NCBI GenBank assembly: GCA_965237725.1
Contig: OZ250151.1
Coordinates: 744,001-808,000 of the forward strand
Origin: G965237725 sp965237725
GTDB lineage: Bacteria; Pseudomonadota; Gammaproteobacteria; Arenicellales; Poriferihabitantaceae
Length of the DNA: 64,000 nucleotides
Direction: 5' to 3'
The first letter of the stretch is position 1; each line of letters begins with the position of its first letter. This document shows, in pieces, positions 36,615 to 45,973 of the stretch. A model generated the notes under the pieces. It searched no databases. It was not told the DNA's origin and saw only the letters and a program-made list of their open reading frames with translations. A program made the translations under genes and the position numbers.

Positions 36615-38039
36615 ATGACTGATACTGACATCCCGGAACTAATCAGGATGCCTGCAACCGAGGTGGTGGGATTATTGCGCGCCAACAAAATTTCAACCCA
36701 TGAGCTACTCGATGACCTTGAATCCCGAATTCAGTATATAGACCCTCTGATAAATGCCCTACCTATATTGTGTTTTGATCGTGCTCGGGAATTTGCGAAT
36801 TCGCTTTACAAGAAGAATCCCGATGAACGCGGAATCCTCGCCGGACTACCAGTACCCATTAAAGATTTGTGCGAGGTAAGTGGCGTAAAAACAACTTTTG
36901 GTTCTAGGATTTACGCTGATAATATATCCAGCTCCTCAGATTTGCTGGTAGATCATCTGGAGAACCAGGGAGCGGTTATCTATGCCAAATCCAATACCCC
37001 GGAATTTGGAACCGGCGGTAATACCCGAAATGATGTTTTTGGCAAGACCCGGAATCCATGGAATCAGGAAATGAGTGTAGCGGGTTCGTCTGGTGGCGCC
37101 GCCGCAGCCCTGGCTTGTGGTACGGCCTGGATTGCCCAGGGGTCCGACATGGGGGGCTCGCTTCGAAATCCCGCGAGTTTTTGTGGCATTGTTGGCCTGC
37201 GCCCCAGCATTGGTCGGGTTGCGACTACTCGAAGTTCATGTATTTCCGACACCCTGTCCACTAATGGCCCCATGGCCAGAAATGTTACGGACCTGGCATT
37301 AATGTTTGATGCCATGTGCGGTTACGAGCCCATGGATCCCTTGTCAATGAAACGGCCTAAAAAGTCATTTCTTGATTCAGCACGCAGACCCAAGCTACCA
37401 AAATCCATTGCCTATTCATATAATCTGGGGATCACCCCAGTCGACCCGAAAACTAGAACTGTTTTTACCCAAACCATCGAGAAAATTCAGAACGCCGGGG
37501 TAATCATTGAAGAGAGGCATCCCAATTTCAGCGGCCTCCACGAAACATTCCACACCTTAAGAGCATCTGATTATGCTTCGGGTCTGGCAGATCTACTTCC
37601 CAAATACGAAGCCCTTATGGACCCCAATGTAGTTTGGAATATAAAACAGGGTTTAAAACTATCGGTTTCGGATATAGCAAAAGCCGAAACAAGCCGGGTT
37701 GACATTATTATGCGCGTTCAGAAATTCTTTCATGAAAATCAATTTCTCATCACCCCGGCAACCGTTGTCCCGCCCTATCCTGTAATACAGGATCATGTCA
37801 GTGAATGTGACGGCGTAAAATTTGATAACTACTATCAATGGTTATCCATCGCCTATGCCTTTACCACGGCACTATGCCCTGCAATGGCCATGCCCTGTGG
37901 TTTCACCGATGATAATTTACCCGTTGGCCTTCAAATTGCGTCAAAGGCCTGTAACGAAGGGGAGATATTGTCTCTGGCTTCTGCGCTAGAAGAAATATTT
38001 GAAACCAGTGGCATCACACCGATTAACCCGATAACCTAA
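36615..38039 (+). CDS. Amidase-signature enzyme
   Basis: This Ser-cisSer-Lys hydrolase cleaves amide bonds of an unknown substrate. The triad is K83 (PIKDL), S158 (AGSSGG) and the nucleophile S182 (GSDMGGSLR). It is 474 residues, normal for the family. GatA is unlikely because gatB and gatC are absent. The TAA stop is part of the CTAA that directly precedes the mobile element at 38040, so the element inserted exactly at the end of this gene. Confidence 0.9.
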   Translation: MTDTDIPELIRMPATEVVGLLRANKISTHELLDDLESRIQYIDPLINALPILCFDRAREFANSLYKKNPDERGILAGLPVPIKDLCEVSGVKTTFGSRIYADNISSSSDLLVDHLENQGAVIYAKSNTPEFGTGGNTRNDVFGKTRNPWNQEMSVAGSSGGAAAALACGTAWIAQGSDMGGSLRNPASFCGIVGLRPSIGRVATTRSSCISDTLSTNGPMARNVTDLALMFDAMCGYEPMDPLSMKRPKKSFLDSARRPKLPKSIAYSYNLGITPVDPKTRTVFTQTIEKIQNAGVIIEERHPNFSGLHETFHTLRASDYASGLADLLPKYEALMDPNVVWNIKQGLKLSVSDIAKAETSRVDIIMRVQKFFHENQFLITPATVVPPYPVIQDHVSECDGVKFDNYYQWLSIAYAFTTALCPAMAMPCGFTDDNLPVGLQIASKACNEGEILSLASALEEIFETSGITPINPIT

Positions 38040-38199
38040 GGAACCTCTGAACAAGTCTGGGCGAATCAAATTGGGAATCAAAATGATCAAGATCAAGGTA
38101 AAAAATTGGTGCAATAGCACGGCTATTCCGAGATTTTTTAACGTAGATATTGATTATTTTGAACTCAATTTAATCGGTCATGGCTTTTTCAGAAGTTCC
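38040..38199. mobile_element. MITE-like element, copy 2 (160 bp)
   Basis: Same orientation and length as copy 1 and nearly identical inside. The left repeat is perfect; the right one (38182-38199) has three changes (GGCTTTTTCAGAAGTTCC). Flanks CTAA (left) and CCAA (right) could be a 4-bp target duplication with one mutation. It separates the amidase gene from the DUF1989 gene, whose ATG is 17 nt beyond. Confidence 0.85.
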
Positions 38200-38216
38200 C
38201 CAAATAGGTATCCAAT

Positions 38217-38840
38217 ATGAAATCCAACAATCAATTCGATGAAATTATTGCCGCGGGAAAGTCCTGGTCCGGTATCGTAAAATCAGGTCAATATCTCACC
38301 ATCGTGGATCTCGAAGGCCAGCAGGGGGTGGATTTTCTCTGCTACAACGCTGAGCAACCCGAGGAACGCTATCATGCACCTAATACCCTTAAAGCCATTG
38401 AAACATTAAAGCTCACCGCAGGACACTTTTTATATTCTGATGTTGCGAGACCTATTTTTGAATTTGTATATGATAGTGGCAATGGCCACGACACTATAGC
38501 GGGGTGTTGCAGCGAGCCCAGTAACGAAATGTTATATGGTGTAAAAAACTGCCCTGGATGTCGGGAAAACTTTTTATTTGAACTCGAACGACATGGGCTG
38601 GGTAGAAAAGATATCGTGCCCAACATCAATTTCTTCTGCGATGTACCCGTAGACAAAAACAAAATGGCACCCGCTGTCTTTGTGACTAGCGCATCTCAAC
38701 CCGGAGACTATGTCACTCTAAAGGCAAAAATGAATGCCCTAGGGATAATCTCAAACTGCCCCCAAATTAATAATCCCTGCAACAGCGGAACGCCCACCGA
38801 TATTCAGGTTATCGTATCCGAGGGTATCTGGGAACCCTAA
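38217..38840 (+). CDS. DUF1989 / urea-carboxylase-associated family protein
   Basis: The 207-residue protein matches the family of urea-carboxylase-associated proteins: GQQGVDFLCYNAEQPEERY, TAGHFLYSDVARPIFEFV, HDTIAGCCS, YGVKNCPGCRENF and PVDKNKMAP. Some members form the carboxyguanidine deiminase heterodimer, but neither the second subunit nor a carboxylase is present here. It follows the amidase, which could point to nitrogen release from amides. Function of this single form is unknown. Confidence 0.8.
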   Translation: MKSNNQFDEIIAAGKSWSGIVKSGQYLTIVDLEGQQGVDFLCYNAEQPEERYHAPNTLKAIETLKLTAGHFLYSDVARPIFEFVYDSGNGHDTIAGCCSEPSNEMLYGVKNCPGCRENFLFELERHGLGRKDIVPNINFFCDVPVDKNKMAPAVFVTSASQPGDYVTLKAKMNALGIISNCPQINNPCNSGTPTDIQVIVSEGIWEP

Positions 38841-38895
38841 TTATTACTTGCTTTCCAATCTTCAATTCAAAATCATTTAAATTTTCAGCATTCTA

Positions 38896-40002
38896 TTGCC
38901 CAAACTGAAATTTCTCCTCGCTCTACTATTAACAGCCCACTTTTGCAGTGTGGCCTATGGCGTTGATGATTTGCCCATTGACAACATCACCCTACCCGAT
39001 GGATTTAAAATCAGTATCGTCACCCAGCAAGTCAAAAACGCCCGGCAGATTGCCATGAGTCCTAAGGGCACTATTTATGTTGGCTCCAGGGAAAAATCAA
39101 AAAATGTTTATGAGGTAAATGATCTCGATGGAGACTGGGTTGCAGAGTCAGTAGAGGTAATTGCGAAAAACCTGGTGATGCCCAGCGGCGTCGCATTTAA
39201 CGATGGAAATTTATACGTCGCTGACAATAATCGAATACTCAAGTTTTCAAATATTGAGACAAAAAATCCTCCAACCTATGAGGTGATCAGCAATTCCCTG
39301 CCAAAGAAAAAATATCACGGCTGGCGCTATATCAAATTTGGTCCTCATGGCAGTTTATATTTGCCTATTGGTATACCCTGCGATGCCTGCGTAAAGGGTC
39401 CACCCTATGGCCAAATGCTGGTAATGGATATGGCATCCGAGGAGCTCTCTGTATATGCCGAAGGCTTGCGTAGTGTCCAGGGGCTGGACTGGCATCCCGA
39501 AACCAACGAGCTATGGTTTGCGGATAATGGCAGGAATCATTTAGGTGATGAAATCCCCCCTGATGAAATAAATCGAATTTCCAGGTCGGGTATGAATTTC
39601 GGCGCGCCATTTTGTCATGGTGGTGAAATTCCCGATCCTGATCTGGGGGATTCCGCAATTTGTGATGGATATGACCCACCCGCGGTCAAACTACCTGCCC
39701 ACGTTTCTCCCCTTGGAATACAGTTTTACAACCAGAACCGCTTTCCAGAAGAATATAGAAACCGATTGTTCATCGCAGAACATGGTTCATGGGACCGTTC
39801 CGAACCCACGGGCTATCGTATTTCTACAATCATTTTCGATTCTGAAGGAAATGTTTTGAACTATGAAATATTTGCAGAAGGCTGGTTAAATTCGGATGGC
39901 AGTTACTGGGGACGCCCTACGGATTTATACTTTGCCCCCGATGGATCTCTTTTGGTTTCAGATGATCACGCAGGGGCAATTTATCGAATCAGTTATCATT
40001 GA
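38896..40002 (+). CDS. Secreted sorbosone-dehydrogenase-like beta-propeller
   Basis: A signal peptide (1-23, LLALLLTAHFCSVAYG) precedes a six-bladed propeller of the glucose/sorbosone dehydrogenase type. Conserved patches include HGWRYIKFGPHGSLY, GLDWHPETNELWFADNGRNHLGDEIPPDE and AEHGSWDRSEPTGYRI. Such proteins may use PQQ, but no PQQ genes are in the window. The start codon is TTG; no suitable ATG exists before the signal peptide. It is convergent with the methyltransferase gene (7-nt gap). Confidence 0.82.
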   Translation: MPKLKFLLALLLTAHFCSVAYGVDDLPIDNITLPDGFKISIVTQQVKNARQIAMSPKGTIYVGSREKSKNVYEVNDLDGDWVAESVEVIAKNLVMPSGVAFNDGNLYVADNNRILKFSNIETKNPPTYEVISNSLPKKKYHGWRYIKFGPHGSLYLPIGIPCDACVKGPPYGQMLVMDMASEELSVYAEGLRSVQGLDWHPETNELWFADNGRNHLGDEIPPDEINRISRSGMNFGAPFCHGGEIPDPDLGDSAICDGYDPPAVKLPAHVSPLGIQFYNQNRFPEEYRNRLFIAEHGSWDRSEPTGYRISTIIFDSEGNVLNYEIFAEGWLNSDGSYWGRPTDLYFAPDGSLLVSDDHAGAIYRISYH

Positions 40003-40009
40003 CACGATT

Positions 40010-40873
40010 TCATTCTGGATTGTACGCAGTAACGAACCAGGCGCTGGATGATAACCATACACTGCCATCATCCCTCTCTAACTTTGTAAACGCTTCGCGC
40101 AAAGATTTAATAACTTCTGGGGTAAGCCGCTCACCTTCTTCTTCAGCCAAGCGAATAATTTCACCCGCTGGGCCAATATCTAGTGCAAAATCGATGGCTT
40201 CGCTAATGTCTTTGCCGATACTCATATCACAATCAAATCGATCAAAGGAAATGCGTTCATAGCCTGTGGATTGCAACATATCGCTGACCATGTCCGGCCC
40301 AGCCATGGAAAATGGGCCAGGTCCGCAATGAACAGCGTCAGTGTCTTCGTGGGCGATGATAGGTACAATTTCTTTGGTACAGAGTTCCGCTTCATGGAGC
40401 CAACCATTGTCTTCCCGTTTGCGCCAAACGATCTGGGAAAATCTTCCCCCTGGTTTGAGTGATTTACGAATATTTTTCATCGCTAAACCAGGGAAGGTGA
40501 AAAACATGGTTCCACAACGAGCAAATGCTTCATCGTAGGGGCCACCCAGATCTTCATTTTCCACGTCGGCCTGGAAGAAATGGGCGTTTTTTACCTTGGC
40601 TTCAGCGGCGTCACCTTCACAAATTTTTATGTAATTGTCCGCACAATCCACACCATGAGCCTCGCCTTTTGGGCCTACCTGCTGGGCAATTCGAATTGTG
40701 GTGTCTCCCCAACCACAGCCCACATCCAGAACTTTACTCCCCTTTTTATAGGGTTGGCGTTTAAACAATTCTTCACTATGCAGGGAATAGCCGTCTACAA
40801 ACAGGTCGCGAAATTTTGTGAATTTGTCAAATAAAACAGTATTCCACGCTTCAATGATAATATCGTTATTCAT
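40010..40873 (-). CDS. Class I SAM-dependent methyltransferase
   Basis: The SAM motif VLDVGCGWGDTTIRIA (48-63) lies in a UbiE-like Rossmann fold with HGVDCADNYI (73-82), FFQADVE and LKPGGRFSQIVWR. Length 287 aa. Substrate unknown. The GST gene lies 140 nt upstream on the same strand and may share a transcript. Confidence 0.8.
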   Translation of the reverse strand: MNNDIIIEAWNTVLFDKFTKFRDLFVDGYSLHSEELFKRQPYKKGSKVLDVGCGWGDTTIRIAQQVGPKGEAHGVDCADNYIKICEGDAAEAKVKNAHFFQADVENEDLGGPYDEAFARCGTMFFTFPGLAMKNIRKSLKPGGRFSQIVWRKREDNGWLHEAELCTKEIVPIIAHEDTDAVHCGPGPFSMAGPDMVSDMLQSTGYERISFDRFDCDMSIGKDISEAIDFALDIGPAGEIIRLAEEEGERLTPEVIKSLREAFTKLERDDGSVWLSSSAWFVTAYNPE

Positions 40874-41013
40874 AATTTATTCTCTCGATTGGTTGCAGTA
40901 TTTATATTTCTACAAGCTGATGACGAACCAGTGTCGAGATTAGTTCCATCAACAATTCTCGAAACCATTTTTTAATAAATAACTAACCCTCACACTAAGC
41001 CAAAAATTTTGGA

Positions 41014-41676
41014 TCACGCCTCTGCCCGTTCCAGTTCAAGCCATTCCTCCAAGGAATTACCGAAAGGAACCATAGCATGTTGCTGATAGGCTGGCCTCTG
41101 GCATAGCCGACCATACCAGGCTTCCAGATTTGGAAAAGCGGGCCGCTCGATGGGCAAACTAAAATAACGATACAGATTCGCACCCAGGGGGATATCCCCC
41201 ATGGTCAAATTATCTCCAGCAACAAATTCATTTTTCATCAGATGATGATCTAACATTTTAAGAATTTTACCCGTCCCAGCAACGCTTTTATCGATGGCAG
41301 CCTGGTCGCGTTGATCTGCGGGTACCCGGATCGATTGCCAGAACGAGGGCATGAAAACCGGGTAAAACGTCGCTTTGGCCCATTCCATCCACTGATCGGA
41401 TAATGCGCGTTGTTTCGGGTCCGATGGCCATAGCGTTCCCTGACCATAGGTCGATGCCAAATAACGAACAATGGCATTGGATTCCCACAACACCATACCG
41501 TCGTCTACAATTGTCGGCACCACGCCGTTTGGATTCATCTTCCGATATTCAGGGGCATCCGTTCCGCCAAACGTACCACCCACATTATGCCGTTTATGCT
41601 CAATTCCAAGCTCTCCTACGGTCCACATCACTGCTATCACATTGCTCGAATTTCTTCTGCCCCAGACTTCTAACAT
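41014..41676 (-). CDS. Glutathione S-transferase
   Basis: Two-domain cytosolic GST. The thioredoxin-like N-domain begins MLEVWGRRNSSNVIAVMW, with S10 or S11 in the usual catalytic position, and NGVVPTIVDDGMVLWESNAIVRYL (50-73) has the cis-Pro and the Glu-Ser pair that bind the glutathione. The helical C-domain has VAGDNLTMGDIPLGA. Length 220 aa. Confidence 0.88.
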   Translation of the reverse strand: MLEVWGRRNSSNVIAVMWTVGELGIEHKRHNVGGTFGGTDAPEYRKMNPNGVVPTIVDDGMVLWESNAIVRYLASTYGQGTLWPSDPKQRALSDQWMEWAKATFYPVFMPSFWQSIRVPADQRDQAAIDKSVAGTGKILKMLDHHLMKNEFVAGDNLTMGDIPLGANLYRYFSLPIERPAFPNLEAWYGRLCQRPAYQQHAMVPFGNSLEEWLELERAEA

Positions 41677-41989
41677 TTTTTACTCCTGATAAACTGATAA
41701 ATCAATTTTACACGCAATTCAATTCGGCGTTATAGGTAATAAATATTCCCTAGATAAAAACATCATCCCTAGACAGTCTGAAAGTGTATGTTGCCGGTTG
41801 ACTGCGTTGAGTCCAGTTGAGCATACCCAGGAGCAATAAGTAGTCCAACACAGAATGTTTGATAACCTATAAAAAATGAGCAGTCTAATTTCGGTTAATT
41901 TTATAGAATCTGCTGGTATATACTTGTTGTGAATCTGTTTATCTAGCAAGCGTGCCTAAAAATCATATTTTTTTAAAATACCCAAAAAA
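41677..41989. other. Intergenic region, nothing recognised
   Basis: About 310 AT-rich bases between divergent genes. They presumably carry the two promoters. No repeat or RNA gene was recognised. Confidence 0.4.
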
Positions 41990-42676
41990 ATGAAAACAAT
42001 AGACGTTTCAAAAATACCGCTCAAGACATCGCCAATTACGGCAAACCGCACCAAGATGTCCAAGGACGATGTAAATTATCCTGACAGAATGAAAAACTCC
42101 AGCGAAATACAATGGGCACGCTGGCAATGGATGAATGACAATCCCATCGATTACGTGAATCTAATGCGGCAACAGGGATATCTGGATGAGGATATACAAC
42201 ATATGTTATCCCGTAAAAAACCCCTGGACTTCGACAGTATAGAAGATTTCGAACAATTCAAATCAGAGGTACGTGAATTGCAGGGGCAACTAACCGCCGA
42301 CTACCAATTGAAGAATCTGAGATTTATTCAACAAGGTTCCAGCATCACTGGATTTAGCACCAACCCGCGAAAAGGCGACCGCGATATTCCCAATTACATT
42401 TTCAATAAAGCTGAGGGTAGCGATCTGGACTTTCGTATCCACGCGGACAATATTGAAAGCATATACGACCCGAATAAAGGCATAGAACTAAAAACCCAAC
42501 CGGGGCTGGAGATTCGATTGATTGAACCTTCTTCCGCCGGCGTGGTTGTTCCAGAACTGATTACATTTGCCGATGTGTGGAAAACAAAAATCAAACAGGA
42601 CATGCAATTCACTCTGGTTCTGGATTACAACAAGGAATTTGAGCCCAAACACTGGGATTGGGAATACGGAAATTAA
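41990..42676 (+). CDS. Uncharacterised protein with a possible nucleotidyltransferase-fold motif
   Basis: The 228-residue product is hydrophilic, with a helical N-terminal half (about 30-105). GSS (116-118) is followed by SDLDFRI (144-150). A GS dipeptide followed by a DxD in a hydrophobic strand is the core pattern of polymerase-beta-type nucleotidyltransferases; the spacing of about 28 residues is longer than usual but is seen in secreted toxin-like members. No signal peptide or toxin-delivery domain is visible. Whether it is active, or another fold, cannot be said. Confidence 0.45.
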   Translation: MKTIDVSKIPLKTSPITANRTKMSKDDVNYPDRMKNSSEIQWARWQWMNDNPIDYVNLMRQQGYLDEDIQHMLSRKKPLDFDSIEDFEQFKSEVRELQGQLTADYQLKNLRFIQQGSSITGFSTNPRKGDRDIPNYIFNKAEGSDLDFRIHADNIESIYDPNKGIELKTQPGLEIRLIEPSSAGVVVPELITFADVWKTKIKQDMQFTLVLDYNKEFEPKHWDWEYGN

Positions 42677-42733
42677 TTATCTGATCTTCAAAACCTCAGG
42701 ATCCGCAACCAAATAGAATCGAATAACCTTTCG

Positions 42734-43618
42734 ATGGCCAAATCAAATTTAACTCTGGCCAGTCCAGAAAATATACCTATCGGTATTGTATGGATGCTGG
42801 TCACCATGTTCTGGTTTGTTGCCCTGGACACCGCTGCAAAATATTTGATGCAGTACTACGAAGTTGCTCAGGTCGTCTGGGGGCGATTCTTCTTCCATAC
42901 ACTATTGGTGCTCGTATACATTGTTGCAACACGAACCCCGGCCTTTGTCAGTAAAAAGTTGTCGCTGCAAATTACAAGATCAATATTGATGCTGGTTACT
43001 ACCATTTTGTTCTTCCTGGGCATTAGTACCATCCAGCTGGCCACGGCATCAACCATCATGTTTCTATCGCCGATTTTGATTACTGTGCTAGCTATTCCCT
43101 TGCTCGGGGAATCCGTGGGTATACGGAGATGGAGCAGTGTGTTTGTTGGATTTTGCGGTGCCCTGGTGGTTGTTCGACCCGGTGTGGATGCATTTGAATT
43201 TGGCATGATATTTTTATTGGCTGCGGCCTTGACCAATGCGTTTTATCAAATTTCCACCCGACAAATTCGAATTTACGATAACCCCATAACATCGTTGTTT
43301 TATACTGGTGTGGTCGGCGCGGTTCTAACCAGCGTGGTTGTACCGTTTTACTGGACGTGGCCAACTTTCGAACACTGGTGGGTATTTCTATTTTTGGGTA
43401 TCGCTGGCAGTGTCAGTCATCTGTGTCTGATTCGGGCTTTTCGGGTCGCCCCGGCATCGGTAATCGCACCATTTGGTTATACCAGTCTGGTATGGGCCGT
43501 GGGCTTTGGGTTTATGATATTTGGGGATTTACCCGACCGCTGGACTGTGATCGGCGCTGCAATCATAATTGCCAGTGGACTCTACATTTACCACCGCGAG
43601 AACGTTATCAAACATTGA
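42734..43618 (+). CDS. EamA-family (DMT) transporter
   Basis: The 294-residue protein has ten hydrophobic segments in two EamA repeats, with the family-typical end of each repeat (MFLSPILITVLAIPLLGE and IAPFGYTSLVWAVGFGFMIFGDLPD). These are inner-membrane metabolite exporters of unknown substrate. The stop overlaps the TTG start of the next gene (TTGA). Confidence 0.85.
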   Translation: MAKSNLTLASPENIPIGIVWMLVTMFWFVALDTAAKYLMQYYEVAQVVWGRFFFHTLLVLVYIVATRTPAFVSKKLSLQITRSILMLVTTILFFLGISTIQLATASTIMFLSPILITVLAIPLLGESVGIRRWSSVFVGFCGALVVVRPGVDAFEFGMIFLLAAALTNAFYQISTRQIRIYDNPITSLFYTGVVGAVLTSVVVPFYWTWPTFEHWWVFLFLGIAGSVSHLCLIRAFRVAPASVIAPFGYTSLVWAVGFGFMIFGDLPDRWTVIGAAIIIASGLYIYHRENVIKH

Positions 43619-44025
43619 AAATCGGGTTAATTTTGGGATTACTGATCTCACCTGCCTGGGGTGAATCACCAATTATTGATGTTAAGCAAATCGCAGGAAA
43701 ATCCGTTGATGAAGTTGCCACGATTCTCGGGCAACCCGTAGCCTGTCGAGACACTTACCAGGGATTGAGCTGCGATTATAAATCTACTGACACCGAAATA
43801 ATTTATATCAATGACAAGGCAGATTGGATTACTATCGGTGGCTTTGAAGAGCTTGAATATAATTACAGAGCCATAGAGAAAATTGGGCTGAGACCCGTAC
43901 TGCCTGTGGTACAGAATCCATTTAGAATGCACTGGGATTCCCATCAGGGTTTTGCCATTGTGTCGGTGTACTCCAGCGGCAGGTATGTGGTATTCATTCA
44001 GGTCAGAGCGTTTACCCCCAAATAA
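43615..44025 (+). CDS. Small secreted protein, starts with TTG
   Basis: The start is TTG at 43615, overlapping the EamA stop by four bases; the frame continues upstream only as an out-of-frame shadow of that gene. The 136-residue product begins KIGLILGLLISPAWGES, a clean short signal peptide. The mature part has VDEVATILGQPVACRD and SCDYKSTDTEIIYINDKADWITI, with two cysteines that could form a disulfide. The pattern loosely recalls SmpA/OmlA-like domains. No function is known. Confidence 0.7.
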   Translation: MKIGLILGLLISPAWGESPIIDVKQIAGKSVDEVATILGQPVACRDTYQGLSCDYKSTDTEIIYINDKADWITIGGFEELEYNYRAIEKIGLRPVLPVVQNPFRMHWDSHQGFAIVSVYSSGRYVVFIQVRAFTPK

Positions 44026-44052
44026 ATATTTTATCCCCGCATAAACAACAGC

Positions 44053-45042
44053 ATGAAAAAAATTGGTGTTGGTAAAACCCACAGCGAAATCTTTCATTCC
44101 GGGCCAGAACATCTTGCTTCAAGCCTGGGAAATTATAATGTAGATGTGGTGGCAACAACCGCATTAATATTGTTTTTCGAGGAAGCCGCCACAAATCTGA
44201 TTTCTCCTTACTATGACGATGATGATGTTACTGTCGGCACCCACGTTAATGTTGATCATGTTGCTCCTGCTCATGCCAACAAGCCAGTAACCGTTAATGC
44301 AAGATTGACTTCACATAACGGCAGGAGATTGGAGTTTGAACTGAACGCGGTGCAAGGCGGTACAATCATCATGCAAGGCCAACACCATCGTGCGATTATG
44401 TCGAAACAGAAGTTCAGTGCAACCGCTGCCACCCAAAGTTCTATCCCAGCCGAAATAGATTTCTGGTTCGATTTTCACAGTCCCTGGTGTTACTTCGCAA
44501 GCCATCAGATCGGCGGCATCGCACGAGAATTCAATACGAAATTGAATTGGCGACCCGTCCATCTTGCAAACCTGAGCGAAGCGGTTGATGGGCGAAGACC
44601 TTTGGAAGCCAATGAAAATTTTGTTCAATGGTACAAGCAGGATCAACTGGATACAGCTTCGATTTTGGGATTACCTTTCGAGCCCCATGAACAATACCCA
44701 AAAAGACCGTCAAGAGCCTTGCGTGGCGCAATTTATGCCAGTGAAAACAATCTGGCTGAACCTTTTGTCAAAAGCATCATGGGAGGTTACTGGTCGGAGC
44801 AAAAAGATATTTCGGATATGAGCTGGGTTCGAAAAACTGGCGAAGATGTTGGCCTAGATGGGTTGGAACTGGAAGAGGCCATGACCTCACCAGCATATAA
44901 AGAAAAACTAGGCAGCAACTTGAGCAGCGCTATAGAACAGAAATTGTTTGGTCTACCCGCTTGCGTATGTGGAGACAAACTATTTTGGGGAAATGATCGA
45001 CTGGATTTGTTACGAAAATTTTTAGCGTCCACGACTTTGTAA
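44053..45042 (+). CDS. Fusion of FlK-type hotdog thioesterase and DsbA-like isomerase domain
   Basis: Residues 1-120 match the hotdog group of fluoroacetyl-CoA thioesterase FlK. T35/T36 in VATTALILFFEEAA, E43/E44 and H69 in VGTHVNVDHVAP correspond to the Thr-Glu-His triad. Residues 135-329 match the 2-hydroxychromene-2-carboxylate isomerase/kappa-GST family, with FWFDFHSPWCYFAS and the family serine at S143. The linker is short and no stop or frameshift separates the two. The product probably acts on a CoA thioester or aromatic substrate, with glutathione as cofactor for the second domain. The combined substrate is unknown. Confidence 0.78.
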   Translation: MKKIGVGKTHSEIFHSGPEHLASSLGNYNVDVVATTALILFFEEAATNLISPYYDDDDVTVGTHVNVDHVAPAHANKPVTVNARLTSHNGRRLEFELNAVQGGTIIMQGQHHRAIMSKQKFSATAATQSSIPAEIDFWFDFHSPWCYFASHQIGGIAREFNTKLNWRPVHLANLSEAVDGRRPLEANENFVQWYKQDQLDTASILGLPFEPHEQYPKRPSRALRGAIYASENNLAEPFVKSIMGGYWSEQKDISDMSWVRKTGEDVGLDGLELEEAMTSPAYKEKLGSNLSSAIEQKLFGLPACVCGDKLFWGNDRLDLLRKFLASTTL

Positions 45043-45085
45043 CAATCAACAATATCATAAGCCCAAACTCTCGAAATTTCCAAGC

Positions 45086-45973
45086 ATGATCATATCTAAA
45101 GGCATCCTGTTTGCCCTGTGCAGCCTGATGAGCGCAGGGCTTAATGAGGTTGTGTTTAAAAAGTATTCCAGTCAGATTCGCTCTCGGGGAATGTTAATTT
45201 GCGGGGTTGGAATTGTATGGGTCTGCCTGCAAATTATTTATCTGCACTATAGTAATCAATCCTTAAATTTCAACGCCACTTCCATCACCTATGGACTCAC
45301 CGCGGGGTTTGTCGTCACTTTGTCAAATATATTGCTACTGGTTGGACTGACCCATACCAACGTCAGCCTGGGTTCAACGATTTATCGAATGAATACCATT
45401 GGTGTGGTGGCGCTGTCGATAATATTTCTCGGTGAGAGTTTGGGGCTCAATCAGTCCATTGGCATCGCCCTGGGCGTGGTCGCTATATTGTTGTTGTACC
45501 GCCAACCTCAATCTCAATCTCGATCCGTGCAATTCCAGTCGGCCAGCGCTCCGATCAATCCCTGGACCTATGTCTGGGTATTAATTATTGCCGCGCTACT
45601 TCGCGCTTTATATAGTATTTTTTCTAAAGCAGGATTAGAGGGCGGTGGAGATTTAAACACCATGATATTTATATCTGCGTTTTGCTGGATTGTTGGTGGA
45701 TTGTTGTTCGCCGGTTTTTATGAAAAGCGCTTGAAAATCTCAACCGCAAAAATTAAATACGCTTGCATATCTGGCGTACTGGTTTTCATGATCGTAAATT
45801 TTTTGTTGTTGGCATTGAGTTATGCCAACGCCAGCGTGGTTGTACCCATTGCCAATATGAGTTTTGTGGTTGCGCTAATGTTGTCCATTATTCTGGGGCT
45901 GGAACGCATTTCCTGGATCAAGGTATTTGCAGTTGTTTTGGCCTGTATTTCTATTTATCAATTGAGCTTGTAA
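45086..45973 (+). CDS. EamA-family (DMT) transporter
   Basis: The 295-residue membrane protein has ten hydrophobic segments. Characteristic end-of-repeat stretches are TIYRMNTIGVVALSIIFLGESL and VPIANMSFVVALMLSIILGLERIS. The substrate is unknown. It starts 43 nt after the fusion gene and ends 8 nt before the phosphatase-family gene, so the run 42734-46848 is probably one transcript. Confidence 0.83.
   Translation: MIISKGILFALCSLMSAGLNEVVFKKYSSQIRSRGMLICGVGIVWVCLQIIYLHYSNQSLNFNATSITYGLTAGFVVTLSNILLLVGLTHTNVSLGSTIYRMNTIGVVALSIIFLGESLGLNQSIGIALGVVAILLLYRQPQSQSRSVQFQSASAPINPWTYVWVLIIAALLRALYSIFSKAGLEGGGDLNTMIFISAFCWIVGGLLFAGFYEKRLKISTAKIKYACISGVLVFMIVNFLLLALSYANASVVVPIANMSFVVALMLSIILGLERISWIKVFAVVLACISIYQLSL

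Noticed and set aside
43357..43614. N-terminal extension of the small secreted protein
   Set aside because: This stretch is an out-of-frame reading of the EamA transporter gene; the signal peptide begins at the TTG at 43615.
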